64,000 bases of DNA from Hydractinia symbiolongicarpus. Its lineage: Eukaryota > Cnidaria > Hydrozoa > Anthoathecata > Hydractiniidae. Each line of letters begins with the position of its first letter. The stretch's first letter is position 1. The position numbers were made by a program, and so were the translations under genes. Below, piece by piece: positions 24,005 to 34,957 of the stretch. The DNA lies in contig NC_079875.1 in assembly GCF_029227915.1 (NCBI RefSeq), positions 42,429,201 through 42,493,200 on the forward strand, read 5' to 3'. The notes beneath the pieces were generated by a model. It worked only from the letters and a program-made list of their open reading frames with translations, was not told the DNA's origin and searched no databases.

Positions 24005-27000
24005 TATTTTTGATGAGACGCTTAATGAAAGTGGTTTAATCGCTGGCAAACGAAAACCCCCGATTTCCCGTAAATCCCGGGCTTGGCCCGTATAGTCAAA
24101 TGAATACAAAGAAAGTACCCTGTGAGTAAACTCATTTCAAAAACGATTTTTTAAATTATCTTTTCACCACTAAAACGCATGAGACTTGTAGTTTTCCAAA
24201 ATGTTTTCATTTTTGATGAGACGCTGATTAAAAGAAGTTTAATCGCCGGCAAACGAAAACCCGCCATTTCCCGTAAAACCCGAACTCGGTCCGTATAGTC
24301 GAATGTATACAAAGAAAGTACCCAGGGAGTGAAATAATTTCCCGAATGATTTTTTAAATTATTTTTTTCACCACTAAAACGCATGAGACTTGTAGTTTTC
24401 AAAAATGTTTTCATTTTTGATGAGACGCTTAATGAAAGAGGTTTAATCGCCGGCAAACGAAAACCCGCGATTTCCCGTAAATCCCGGACTCGGCCCGTAT
24501 AGTCAAAAGTATACAAAGAAAGTACCCAGGGAGTAAACTCGTTTCCCGAACGATTTTTAAAATTATTTTTTCACCACTAAAACGTATGAGACTTGTAGTT
24601 TTCAAAAATGTTTTCATTTTTGATGAAACGCTTAATGAAAGAGGTTTAATCGCCGGCAAACGAAAACCCGTGATTTCCCGTAAATCCTGGGCTTGGCCCG
24701 TATAGTCAAAAGTATACAAAGAAAGTACTCAGGGAGTAAACTGATTTCCTGAACGATTTTTCAAATTATTTCTGCACCACTAGAACAAATGAGACTTGTA
24801 GTTTTCAAAAATGTTTTCATTTTAATGAGACGCTTAATGAAAGAGGTTTAATCGCCGGCAAACAAAAACCCGCGATTTCCCGTAAATCCCGGACTCGGCC
24901 CGTATAGTCAAAAGTATACAAAGAAAGTACCCAGGGAGTAAACTCATTTCCCGAACGATTTTTAAAATTATTTTTTCACCACTAAAACGTATGAGACTTG
25001 TAGTTTTCAGAAATGTTTTTATTTTTGATGAGACGCTTAATGAATGTGGTTTAAACGCCAGCAAACGAAAACCCGCAATTTCCCGTAAATCCCGGGCTTG
25101 GCCCGTATAGTCGAATGTATACAAAGAAAGTACCCTGTGAGTAAACTCATTTCCAAAAGGATTTTTAAAAATATCTTTTCATCACTAAAACGCATAAGAC
25201 TTGTAGTTTTCAGAAATGTTTTCATTTTCGATGAGACGCTGAATAAAAGGAGTTTAATCGCCGGCAAACGAAAACCCGCCATTTCCGTAAACCCAGTACT
25301 CGGCCCGTATAGTCAAAAGTATACAAAGAAAGTACCTAGGGAGTAAACTCATTTCCCGAACGATTTTTTTAATTATTTTTTCACCACTAAAACGCATGAG
25401 ACTTGTAGTTTTCAAAAATGGTTTCATTTTTGTTGAGACAATGGATAAAAGAAGTTTAATCGCCGGCAAACGAAAACCCGCGATTTCCCGTAAATCCCGG
25501 ACTCGGCCCGTATAGTCAAAAGTATATAAAGAAAGTACCCAGGGAGTAAACTCATTTCCCAAACGATTTTTTAAATTATTATTTCACCACTAAACCCATG
25601 AGAGTTGTAGTTTTTAAAATTGTTTTTATTTTTGATGAGACGCTTAATGAAAGTGGTTTAATCGCTGGCAAACGAAAACCCCCGATTTCCCGTAAATCCC
25701 GGGCTTGGCCCGTATAGTCAAATGAATACAAAGAAAGTACCCTGTGAGTAAACTCATTTCAAAAACGATTTTTTAAATTATCTTTTCACCACTAAAACGC
25801 ATGAGACTTGTAGTTTTCCAAAATGTTTTCATTTTTGATGAGACGCTGATTAAAAGAAGTTTAATCGCCGGCAAACGAAAACCCGCCATTTCCCGTAAAA
25901 CCCGAACTCGGTCCGTATAGTCGAATGTATACAAAGAAAGTACCCAGGGAGTGAAATCATTTCCCGAATGATTTTTTAAATTATTTTTTTCACCACTAAA
26001 ACGCATGAGACTTGTAGTTTTCAAAAATGTTTTCATTTTTGATGAGACGCTTAATGAAAGAGGTTTAATCGCCGGCAAACGAAAACCCGCGATTTCCCGT
26101 AAATCCCGGACTCGGCCCGTATAGTCAAAAGTATACAAAGAAAGTACCCAGGGAGTAAACTCGTTTCCCGAACGATTTTTAAAATTATTTTTTCACCACT
26201 AAAACGTATGAGACTTGTAGTTTTCAAAAATGTTTTCATTTTTGATGAAACGCTTAATGAAAGAGGTTTAATCGCCGGCAAACGAAAACCCGTGATTTCC
26301 CGTAAATCCTGGGCTTGGCCCGTATAGTCAAAAGTATACAAAGAAAGTACTCAGGGAGTAAACTGATTTCCTGAACGATTTTTCAAATTATTTCTGCACC
26401 ACTAGAACAAATGAGACTTGTAGTTTTCAAAAATGTTTTCATTTTAATGAGACGCTTAATGAAAGAGGTTTAATCGCCGGCAAACAAAAACCCGCGATTT
26501 CCCGTAAATCCCGGACTCGGCCCGTATAGTCAAAAGTATACAAAGAAAGTACCCAGGGAGTAAACTCATTTCCCGAACGATTTTTAAAATTATTTTTTCA
26601 CCACTAAAACGTATGAGACTTGTAGTTTTCAGAAATGTTTTTATTTTTGATGAGACGCTTAATGAATGTGGTTTAAACGCCAGCAAACGAAAACCCGCAA
26701 TTTCCCGTAAATCCCGGGCTTGGCCCGTATAGTCGAATGTATACAAAGAAAGTACCCTGTGAGTAAACTCATTTCCAAAAGGATTTTTAAAAATATCTTT
26801 TCATCACTAAAACGCATAAGACTTGTAGTTTTCAGAAATGTTTTCATTTTCGATGAGACGCTGAATAAAAGGAGTTTAATCGCCGGCAAACGAAAACCCG
26901 CCATTTCCGTAAACCCAGTACTCGGCCCGTATAGTCAAAAGTATACAAAGAAAGTACCTAGGGAGTAAACTCATTTCCCGAACGATTTTTTTAATTATTT

Positions 27001-27946
27001 TTTCACCACTAAAACGCATGAGACTTGTAGTTTTCAAAAATGGTTTCATTTTTGTTGAGACGCTGGATAAAAGAAGTTTAATCGCCGGCAAACGAAAACC
27101 CGCGATTTCCCGTAAATCCCGGACTCGGCCCGTATAGTCAAAAGTATATAAAGAAAGTACCCAGGGAGTAAACTCATTTCCCAAACGATTTTTTAAATTA
27201 TTATTTCACCACTAAACCCATGAGAGTTGTAGTTTTTAAAATTGTTTTTATTTTTGATGAGACGCTTAATGAAAGTGGTTTAATCGCTGGCAAACGAAAA
27301 CCCCCGATTTCCCGTAAATCCCGGGCTTGGCCCGTATAGTCAAATGAATACAAAGAAAGTACCCTGTGAGTAAACTCATTTCAAAAACGATTTTTTAAAT
27401 TATCTTTTCACCACTAAAACGCATGAGACTTGTAGTTTTCCAAAATGTTTTCATTTTTGATGAGACGCTGATTAAAAGAAGTTTAATCGCCGGCAAACGA
27501 AAACCCGCCATTTCCCGTAAAACCCGAACTCGGTCTGTATAGTCGAATGTATACAAAGAAAGTACCCAGGGAGTGAAATCATTTCCCGAATGATTTTTTA
27601 AATTATTTTTTTCACCACTAAAACGCATGAGACTTGTAGTTTTCAAAAATGTTTTCATTTTTGATGAGACGCTTAATGAAAGAGGTTTAATCGCCGGCAA
27701 ACGAAAACCCGCGATTTCCCGTAAATCCCGGACTCGGCCCGTATAGTCAAAAGTATACAAAGAAAGTACCCAGGGAGTAAACTCGTTTCCCGAACGATTT
27801 TTAAAATTATTTTTTCACCACTAAAACGTATGAGACTTGTAGTTTTCAAAAAGGTTTTCATTTTTGATGAAACGCTTAATGAAAGAGGTTTAATCGCCGG
27901 TAAACGAAAACCCGTGATTTCCCGTAAATCCTGGGCTTGGCCCGTA
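24005..27946 (+). repeat. HOR: eight-monomer unit (1,622 bp)
   Basis: Units are 24,005-25,626, 25,627-27,248 and a partial 27,249 to about 27,946. Marker pairs 24,151/25,773/27,395 and 25,037/26,659 keep the 1,622-bp spacing. Distinctive monomers include CATTTTCGATGAG, the ATTTCCGTAAACCCAG copy and the TGGTTTCATTTTTGTTGAG copy. I noticed few differences, for example GAAATAATTT against GAAATCATTT and GACAATGG against GACGCTGG. A partial earlier copy begins at 22,832, 1,173 bp before 24,005, and ends in the class D truncated monomer. Confidence 0.85.
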
Positions 27947-29597
27947 TAGTCGAATGTATACAAAGAAAGCACCCTGTGAGTAAACTCATTTCAAGAACGA
28001 TTTTTTAAATTAGTTTTTCACCACTAAAACGCATAAGACTTGTAGTTTTCAAAAATGTTTTCATTTTTGATGAGACGCTGAATAAAAGAAGTTTAATCGC
28101 CGTCAAACGAAAACCCGCGATTTCCCGTAAATCCCGGGCTTGGCCCGTATAGTCAAAAGTATAAAAAGAAAGTCCCAGGGAGTAAACTGATTTCCCAAAC
28201 GATTTTTTAAATTATTTTTTCACCACTAAAACGCATGAGACTTGTAGTTTTCAAAAGTGTTTTCATTTTTGATGAGACGCTGAATAAAAGAAGTTTAATC
28301 GCTGGTGAACAAAACCCGCGATTTCCCGTAAATCTCGGGCTTGGCCCGTATAGTTGTATGTATCTAAAGAAAGTACCCAGGGAGTAAACTGATTTCCCGA
28401 ATGATTTTTCAAATTATTTTTGCACCACTAGAACGAATGAGACTTGTAGTTTTCAAAAATGTTTTCATTTTTGATGAGACGCTTAATGAAAGAGGTTTAA
28501 TCGCCGGCAAACAAAAACCCGCGATTTCCCGTAAATCCCGGACTCGGCCCGTATAGTCAAAAGTATACAAAGAAAGTACTCAGGGAGTGAAATCATTTCC
28601 CGAATGATTTTTTAAATTATTTTTTTCACCACTAAAACGCATGAGACTTGTAGTTTTCAAAAATGTTTTCATTTTTGATGAGACGCTTAATGAAAGAGGT
28701 TTAATCGCCGGCAAACGAAAACCCGCGATTTCCCGTAAATCCCGGACTCGGCCCGTATAGTCAAAAGTATACAAAGAAAGTACCCAGGGAGTAAACTCGT
28801 TTCCCGAACGATTTTTAAAATTATTTTTTCACCACTAAAACGTATGAGACTTGTAGTTTTCAAAAAGGTTTTCATTTTTGATGAAACGCTTAATGAAAGA
28901 GGTTTAATCGCCGGTAAACGAAAACCCGTGATTTCCCGTAAATCCTGGGCTTGGCCCGTATAGTCGAATGTATACAAAGAAAGCACCCTGTGAGTAAACT
29001 CATTTCAAGAACGATTTTTTAAATTAGTTTTTCACCACTAAAACGCATAAGACTTGTAGTTTTCAAAAATGTTTTCATTTTTGATGAGACGCTGAATAAA
29101 AGAAGTTTAATCGCCGTCAAACGAAAACCCGCGATTTCCCGTAAATCCCGGGCTTGGCCCGTATAGTCAAAAGTATAAAAAGAAAGTCCCAGGGAGTAAA
29201 CTGATTTCCCAAACGATTTTTTAAATTATTTTTTCACCACTAAAACGCATGAGACTTGTAGTTTTCAAAAGTGTTTTCATTTTTGATGAGACGCTGAATA
29301 AAAGAAGTTTAATCGCTGGTGAACAAAACCCGCGATTTCCCGTAAATCTCGGGCTTGGCCCGTATAGTTGTATGTATCTAAAGAAAGTACCCAGGGAGTA
29401 AACTGATTTCCCGAATGATTTTTCAAATTATTTTTGCACCACTAGAACGAATGAGACTTGTAGTTTTCAAAAATGTTTTCATTTTTGATGAGACGCTTAA
29501 TGAAAGAGGTTTAATCGCCGGCAAACAAAAACCCGCGATTTCCCGTAAATCCCGGACTCGGCCCGTATAGTCAAAAGTATACAAAGAAAGTACTCAG
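27584..29597 (+). repeat. Five-monomer tandem duplication, 1,014 bp, apparently identical
   Basis: Copy one runs from about 27,570 to 28,583 and copy two from 28,584 to about 29,597. Reading both through, I found no difference from 27,605 to 28,585. They share several private variants: CAAAAAGGTTTTC, GAAAGCACCC, TTAGTTTTTCACC, GAAAGTCCCAGG, GCTGGTGAACAAAACC and AGTTGTATGTATC. Identity over a full kilobase beside diverged neighbours means a very recent duplication or an assembly duplication. Confidence 0.85.
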
Positions 29598-30904
29598 GGA
29601 GTAAACTCATTTCCCGCACGATTTTTAAAATTATTTTTTCACCACTAAAACGTATGAGACTTGTAGTTTTCAGAAATGTTTTCATTTTTGATGAGACGCT
29701 TAATGAATGTGGTTTAAACGCCAGCAAACGAAAACCCGCAATTTCCCGTAAATCCCGGGCTTGGCCCGTATAGTCGAATGTATACAAAGAAAGTACCCTG
29801 TGAGTAAACTCATTTCCAAAACGATTTTTAAAAATATCTTTTCATCACTAAAACGCATAAGACTTGTAGTTTTCAGAAATGTTTTCATTTTCGATGAGAC
29901 GCTTAATGAAAGTGGCTTAATCGCCGGCAAAGGAAAACCCGCGATTTCCCGTAAATCCCGGGCTTGGCCCGTACAGTCGAATGTTTACAAAGAAAGTACC
30001 CTGTCAGTAAACTCATTTTCAAAACGATTTTTTAAATTATCTTTTCACCACTAAAACGCATGAGACTTGTTGTTTTCAAAAATATTTTCATTTTTGATGA
30101 GACGCTGAATAAAAGAAGTTTAATTGCCGGCAAACGAAAACCCGCGATTTCCCGTAAATCCCGGGCTTGGGCCGTATAGTCAAAAGTATACAAAGAAAGT
30201 ACCCAGGGAGTAAACTGATTTCCCGAACGATTTTTCAAATTATTTCTGCACCACTAGAACTAATGAGACTTGTAGTTTTCAAAAATGTTTTCATTTTTAA
30301 TGAGACGCTTAATGAAAGATGTTTAATCGCCGGCAAACAAAAACCCGCGATTTCCCGTAAATCTCGGACTCGGCCCGTATAGTCAAAAGTATACAAAGAA
30401 AGTACCCAGGGAGTAAATTCGTTTCCCGAACGATTTTTAAAATTATTTTTTCACCACTAAAACGTATGAGACTTGTAGTTTTCAAAAGTGTTTTCATTTT
30501 TGATGAGACGCTGAATAAAAGAATTTTAATCGCTGGTGAACAAAACCCGCGATTTCCCGTAAATCTCGGGCTTGGCCCGTATAGTTGTATGTATCTAAAG
30601 AAAGTACCCAGGGAGTAAACTGATTTCCCGAATGATTTTTCAAATTATTTCTGCACCACTAGAACGAATGAGTCTTGTAGTTTTCAAAAATGTTTTCATT
30701 TTTGATGAGACGCTGAATAAAAGAAGTTTAATTGCCGGCAAACGAAAACCCGCAATTTCCCGTAAATCCCGGGCTTGGCCCGTATAGTCAAAAGTATACA
30801 AAGAAAGTACTCAGGGAGTAAACTGATTTCCCGAACGATTTTTCAAATTATTTCTGCACCACTAGAACAAATGAGACTTGTAGTTTTCAAAAATGTTTTC
30901 ATTT
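29598..30904 (+). repeat. Mixed satellite monomers with no clear local HOR
   Basis: About six full-length monomers that combine types seen on both sides (the GCTGGTGAACAAAACC/AGTTGTATG copy at about 30,530, the CATTTTCGATGAG copy at about 29,888). I did not find a clean local tandem duplication here. Nothing other than satellite is present. Confidence 0.7.
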
Positions 30905-32540
30905 TTAATGAGACGCTTAATGAAAGAGGTTTAATCGCCGGCAAACAAAAACCCGCGATTTCCCGTAAATCCCGGACTCGGCCCGTATAGTCAAAAGTAT
31001 ACAAAGAAAGTACCCAGGGAGTAAACTCATTTGCCGAACGATTTTTAAAATTTTTTTTTCACCACTAAAACGTATGAGACTTGTAGTTTTCAGAAATGTT
31101 TTCATTTTTGATGAGACGCTTAATGAATGTGGTTTAAACGCCAGCAAACGAAAACCCGCAATTTCCCGTAAATCCCGGGCTTGGCCCGTATAGTCGAATG
31201 TATACAAAGAAAGTACCCTGTGAGTAAACTCATTTCCAGAACGATTTTTTAAATTATCCTTTCACCACTAAAACGCATGAGACTTGTAGTTTTCAAGAAT
31301 GTTTTCATTTTTGATGAGACGCTTAATGAAAGAGGTTTATTCGCCGGCAAACGAAAACCCGCGATTACCCGTAAATCCCGGGCTTGGCCCGTATAGTCGA
31401 ATGTATACAATGAAAGTACCCTGTGAGTAAACTCATTTCCAGAACGATTTTTTAAATTATCCTTTCACCACTAAAACTCATGAGACTTGTAGTTTTCAAA
31501 AATGTGTTCATTTTTGATGAGACGCTTAATGAAAGAGGTTTAATCGCCGGCAAACGAAAACCCGCGATTTCCCGTAAATCCCGGACTCGGCCCGTATAGT
31601 CAAAAGTATACAAAGAAAGTACCCAGGGAGTAAACTCGTTTCCCGAACGATTTTTAAAATTATTTTTTCACCACTAAAACGTATGAGACTTGTAGTTTTC
31701 AAAAATGTTTTCATTTTTGATGAAACGCTTAATGAAAGAGGTTTAATCGCCGGCAAACGAAAACCCGTGATTTCCCGTAAATCCCGGACTCGGCCCGTAG
31801 AATCCAAAGTATACAAAGAAAGTACCCAGGGAGTAAACTCATTTCTTGAACGTTTTTTTAAATTATTTTTTCACCACTAAAACGCATGAGACTTGTAGTT
31901 TTCAAAAATGTTTTCATTTTTGATGAGACGCTTAATGAAAGAGTTTTAATCGCCGGCAAAAAAAAACCCGCGATTTCCCGTAAATCCCGGACTCGGCCCG
32001 TATAGTCAAAAGTATACAAAGAAAGTACCCAGGGAGTAAACTCATTTGCCGAACGATTTTTAAAATTATTTTTTCACCACTAAAACGTATGAGACTTGTA
32101 GTTTTCAGAAATGTTTTCATTTTTGATGAGACGCTTAATGAATGTGGTTTAAACGCCAGCAAACGAAAACCCGCAATTTCCCGTAAATCCCGGGCTTGGC
32201 CCGTATAGTCGAATGTATACAAAGAAAGTACCCTGTGAGTAAACTCATTTCCAGAACGATTTTTTAAATTATCCTTTCACCACTAAAACGCATGAGACTT
32301 GTAGTTTTCAAGAATGTTTTCATTTTTGATGAGACGCTTAATGAAAGAGGTTTATTCGCCGGCAAACGAAAACCCGCGATTACCCGTAAATCCCGGGCAT
32401 GGCCCGTATAGTCGAATGTATACAATGAAAGTACCCTGTGAGTAAACTCATTTCCAGAACGATTTTTTAAATTATCCTTTCACCACTAAAACTCATGAGA
32501 CTTGTAGTTTTCAAAAATGTTTTCATTTTTGATGAGACGC
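30905..32540 (+). repeat. Five-monomer tandem duplication, 1,015 bp
   Basis: About 30,905-31,525 is repeated at 31,920-32,540. Shared markers are CATTTGCCGAACG, GAATGTGGTTTAAACGCCAGC, CAAGAATG with GGTTTATTCGCC, GATTACCCG and ACAATGAAAG. Small differences include a GTGTTCATTTTT change at 31,505 and GGGCATGG at 32,397. The second copy switches at about 32,540 to a CTGCATAAAAG monomer, the first of a type that is common to its right. Confidence 0.75.
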
Positions 32541-34335
32541 TGCATAAAAGAAGTTTAATCGCCGGCAAACGAAAATTCGCGATTTTCCGTAAATCCCGGA
32601 CTCGGCCCGTAGAATCCAAAGTATACAAAGAAAGTACCCAGGAAGTAAACTCATTTCCCGAACGATTTTTTAAATTATTTTTTCACCACTAAAACGTATG
32701 AGACTTGTAGTTTTCAAAAATGTTTTCATTTTTGATGAGACGCTTAATGAAAGAGGTTTAATCGCCGGCAAACGAAATCCCGCGATTTCCCGTAAATCCC
32801 GGGCTTGGCCCGTATAGTCGAATGTATTCAAAGAAAGTACCCAGGGAGTAAACTCATTTCCCGAACGATTTTTTAAATTATTTTTTCACCACTAAAACGC
32901 ATGAGACTTACAGTTTTCAAAAATGTTTTCATTTTTGATGAGACGCTGCAAAAAGAGGTTTAATCGCCCGCAAACGAAAATTCGCGATTTCCCGTAAATC
33001 CCGGACTCGGCCCGTAGAATCCAAAGTATACAAAGAAAGTACCCAGGGAGTAAACTCATTTCTTGAACGGTTTTTTAAATTATTTTTTCACCACTAAAAC
33101 GCATGAGACTTGTAGTTTTCAAAAATGTTTTCATTTTTGATGAGACGCTTAATGAAAGAGTTTTAATCGCCGGCAAACGAAATCCCGCGATTTCCCGTAA
33201 ATCCCGGGCTTGGCCCGTATAGTCGAATGAATACAAAGAAAGTACCCAGGGAGTCAACTCATCTCCCGAACGATTTTTTAAATTATTTTTTCACCACTTA
33301 AACGCATGAGACTTGTAGTTTTCAGGAATGTTTTCATTTTTGATGAGACGCTTAATGAAAGAGGTTTAATCGCCGGCAAACGAAAACCCGCGATTTCCCG
33401 TAAATCCCGGGCTTGGCCCGTATAGTCGAATGTAAACAATGAAAGTACCCTGTGAGTAAACTCATTTCCACAACGATTTTTTAAATTATTTTTTCACCAC
33501 TAAAACGCATGAGACTTGTAGTTTTCAAGAATGTTTTCATTTTTGATGAGATGCTTAATGAAAGAGGTTTATTCGCCGGCAAACGAAAACCAGCGATTAC
33601 CCGTTAATCCCGGGCTTGGCGCGTATAGTCGAATGTATACAATGAAAGTACCCTGTGAGTAAACTCATTTCCAGAACGATTTTTTAAATTATCCTTTCAC
33701 CACTAAAACGTATGAGACTTGTAGTTTTCAAAAATGTTTTCATTTTTGATGAGACGCTGCATAAAAGAAGTTTAATTGCCGGCAAACGAAAATTCGCGAT
33801 TTCCCGTAAATCCCGGGCTTGGCCCGTATAGTCGAATGTATTCAAAAAAAGTACCCTGTGAGTAAACTCATTTCCCGCACGGTTTTTTAAATTATTTTTT
33901 CACCACTAAAACGCATGAGACTTGTAGTTTTTAGAAATGTTTTCATTTTTGATGAGACGCATAATGAAAGTGGTTTAATCGACGGCAAACGAAAACCCGC
34001 GATTTCCCATAAATCCCGGGCTTGGCCCGTATAGTCGAATGTATACAAAAAAAGTACCCTGTGGGTAAACTCATTTCCAAAACGATTTTTTAAATTACCT
34101 TTTCACCACTAAAACGCCTGAGACTTGTAGTTTTCAAAAATGTTTTCATTTTGATGAGACGCTTAATGAAAGAAGTTTAATCGCCGGCAAACGAAAACCC
34201 GCGATTTCCCGTAAATCCCGGGCTTGGCCCGTATAGTCGAATGTATACAAAGAAAGTACCCTGTGAGTAAACTCATTTCCCGAACGATTTTTCAAATTAT
34301 TTATTCACCACTAAAACGCATGAGACTTGTAGTTT

Positions 34336-34357
34336 TCAAAAATGTTTTCATTTTTGA
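34336..34357. other. Conserved 9-bp dyad with TTTT loop at monomer phase mark
   Basis: Left arm TCAAAAATG (34,336-34,344), loop TTTT (34,345-34,348), right arm CATTTTTGA (34,349-34,357). The arms are exact reverse complements. The same dyad recurs in most monomers. Frequent variants CAGAAATG and TAAAAATG keep pairing through a G.T wobble. CAAAAATATTTTC, common between 35 and 52 kb, loses the innermost pair. It could extrude as a short cruciform or fold as an RNA hairpin if transcribed. No function is shown. Confidence 0.8.
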
Positions 34358-34551
34358 TGAGACGCTTAATGAAAGAAGTTTAATCGCCGGCAAACGAAAA
34401 CCCGCGATTTCCCGTAAATCCCGGGCTTGGCCCGTATAGTCGAATGTATACAAAGAAAGTACCCTGTGAGTAAACTCATATCCCGAACGATTTTTTAAAT
34501 TATTTTTTCACCACTAAAACGCAGGAGACTTGTAGTTTTCAGAAATGTTTT
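34349..34551 (+). repeat. Representative full-length satellite monomer (203 bp)
   Basis: Chosen as a clean reference copy, starting at the C of CATTTTTGATGAG. In order it shows: the right arm of the first dyad (34,349-34,357); GACGCTTAATGAAAG; a GCCGGC palindrome (34,386-34,391); four CCCG motifs at 34,401, 34,411, 34,420 and 34,431; a CCCGGG palindrome (34,420-34,425); the dyad CGGGC/GCCCG (34,422-34,434); the dyad GTATA/TATAC (34,434-34,451); a variable block AGTACCCTGTGAG, which in other monomers reads AGTACCCAGGGAG; two T6 runs (34,491-34,496 and 34,503-34,508); and CACCACTAAAACGCA leading to the next phase mark. It is diverged at a few sites (for example CATATCCCG for CATTTCCCG, and GCAGGAG for GCATGAG). 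Confidence 0.9.
34422..34451. other. Adjacent dyads CGGGC/GCCCG and GTATA/TATAC
   Basis: CGGGC (34,422-34,426), TTG loop, GCCCG (34,430-34,434) form a 5-bp stem. The last G is also the first base of GTATA (34,434-34,438), which pairs with TATAC (34,447-34,451) across an 8-nt loop. Both are repeated through the window. The first stem has several natural variants: CGGAC/GTCCG is fully paired, CGGAC/GCCCG has one A.C mismatch, and CGGGC/TCCCG has one C.T mismatch. Confidence 0.7.
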
Positions 34552-34957
34552 CATTTTTGATGAGACGCATAATGAAAGTGGTTTAATCGCCGGCAAACGA
34601 AAACCCGCGATTTCCCGTAAATCCCGGGCTTGGCCCGTATAGTCAAATGTATACAAAAAAAGTACCCTGTGGGTAAACTCATTTCCAAAACGATTTTTTA
34701 AATTACCTTTTCACCACTAAAACGCCTGAGACTTGTAGTTTTCAAAAATGTTTTCATTTTTGATGAGACGCTTAATGAAAGAAGTTTAATCGCCGGCAAA
34801 TGAAAACCCGCGATTTCCCGTAAATCCCGGGCTTGGCCCGTATAGTCGAATGTATACAAAGAAAGTACCCTGTGAGTAAACTCATTTCCCGAACGATTTT
34901 TCAAATTATTTTTTCACCACTAAAACGCATGAGACTTGTAGTTTTCAGAAATGTTTT

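Noticed and set aside
34431-34444. CENP-B box candidate on the minus strand, CCCG-TAT-AGT-CGAA
   Set aside because: The reverse complement of the core nTTCGnnnnAnnCGGGn needs four bases between the T and CGAA; here there are three, so the motif is one base short. Another stretch, TTTCGTTTGCCGGCGAT on the minus strand, matches only about 10 of 17 positions and lacks CGGG. No intact box was found in the monomer types I examined.
34434-34451. GTATA...TATAC as a promoter TATA element, or T6 runs as Pol III terminators
   Set aside because: They recur in every monomer with no associated gene, and I see no A-box/B-box pair at Pol III spacing. Repetition alone does not support a regulatory call.
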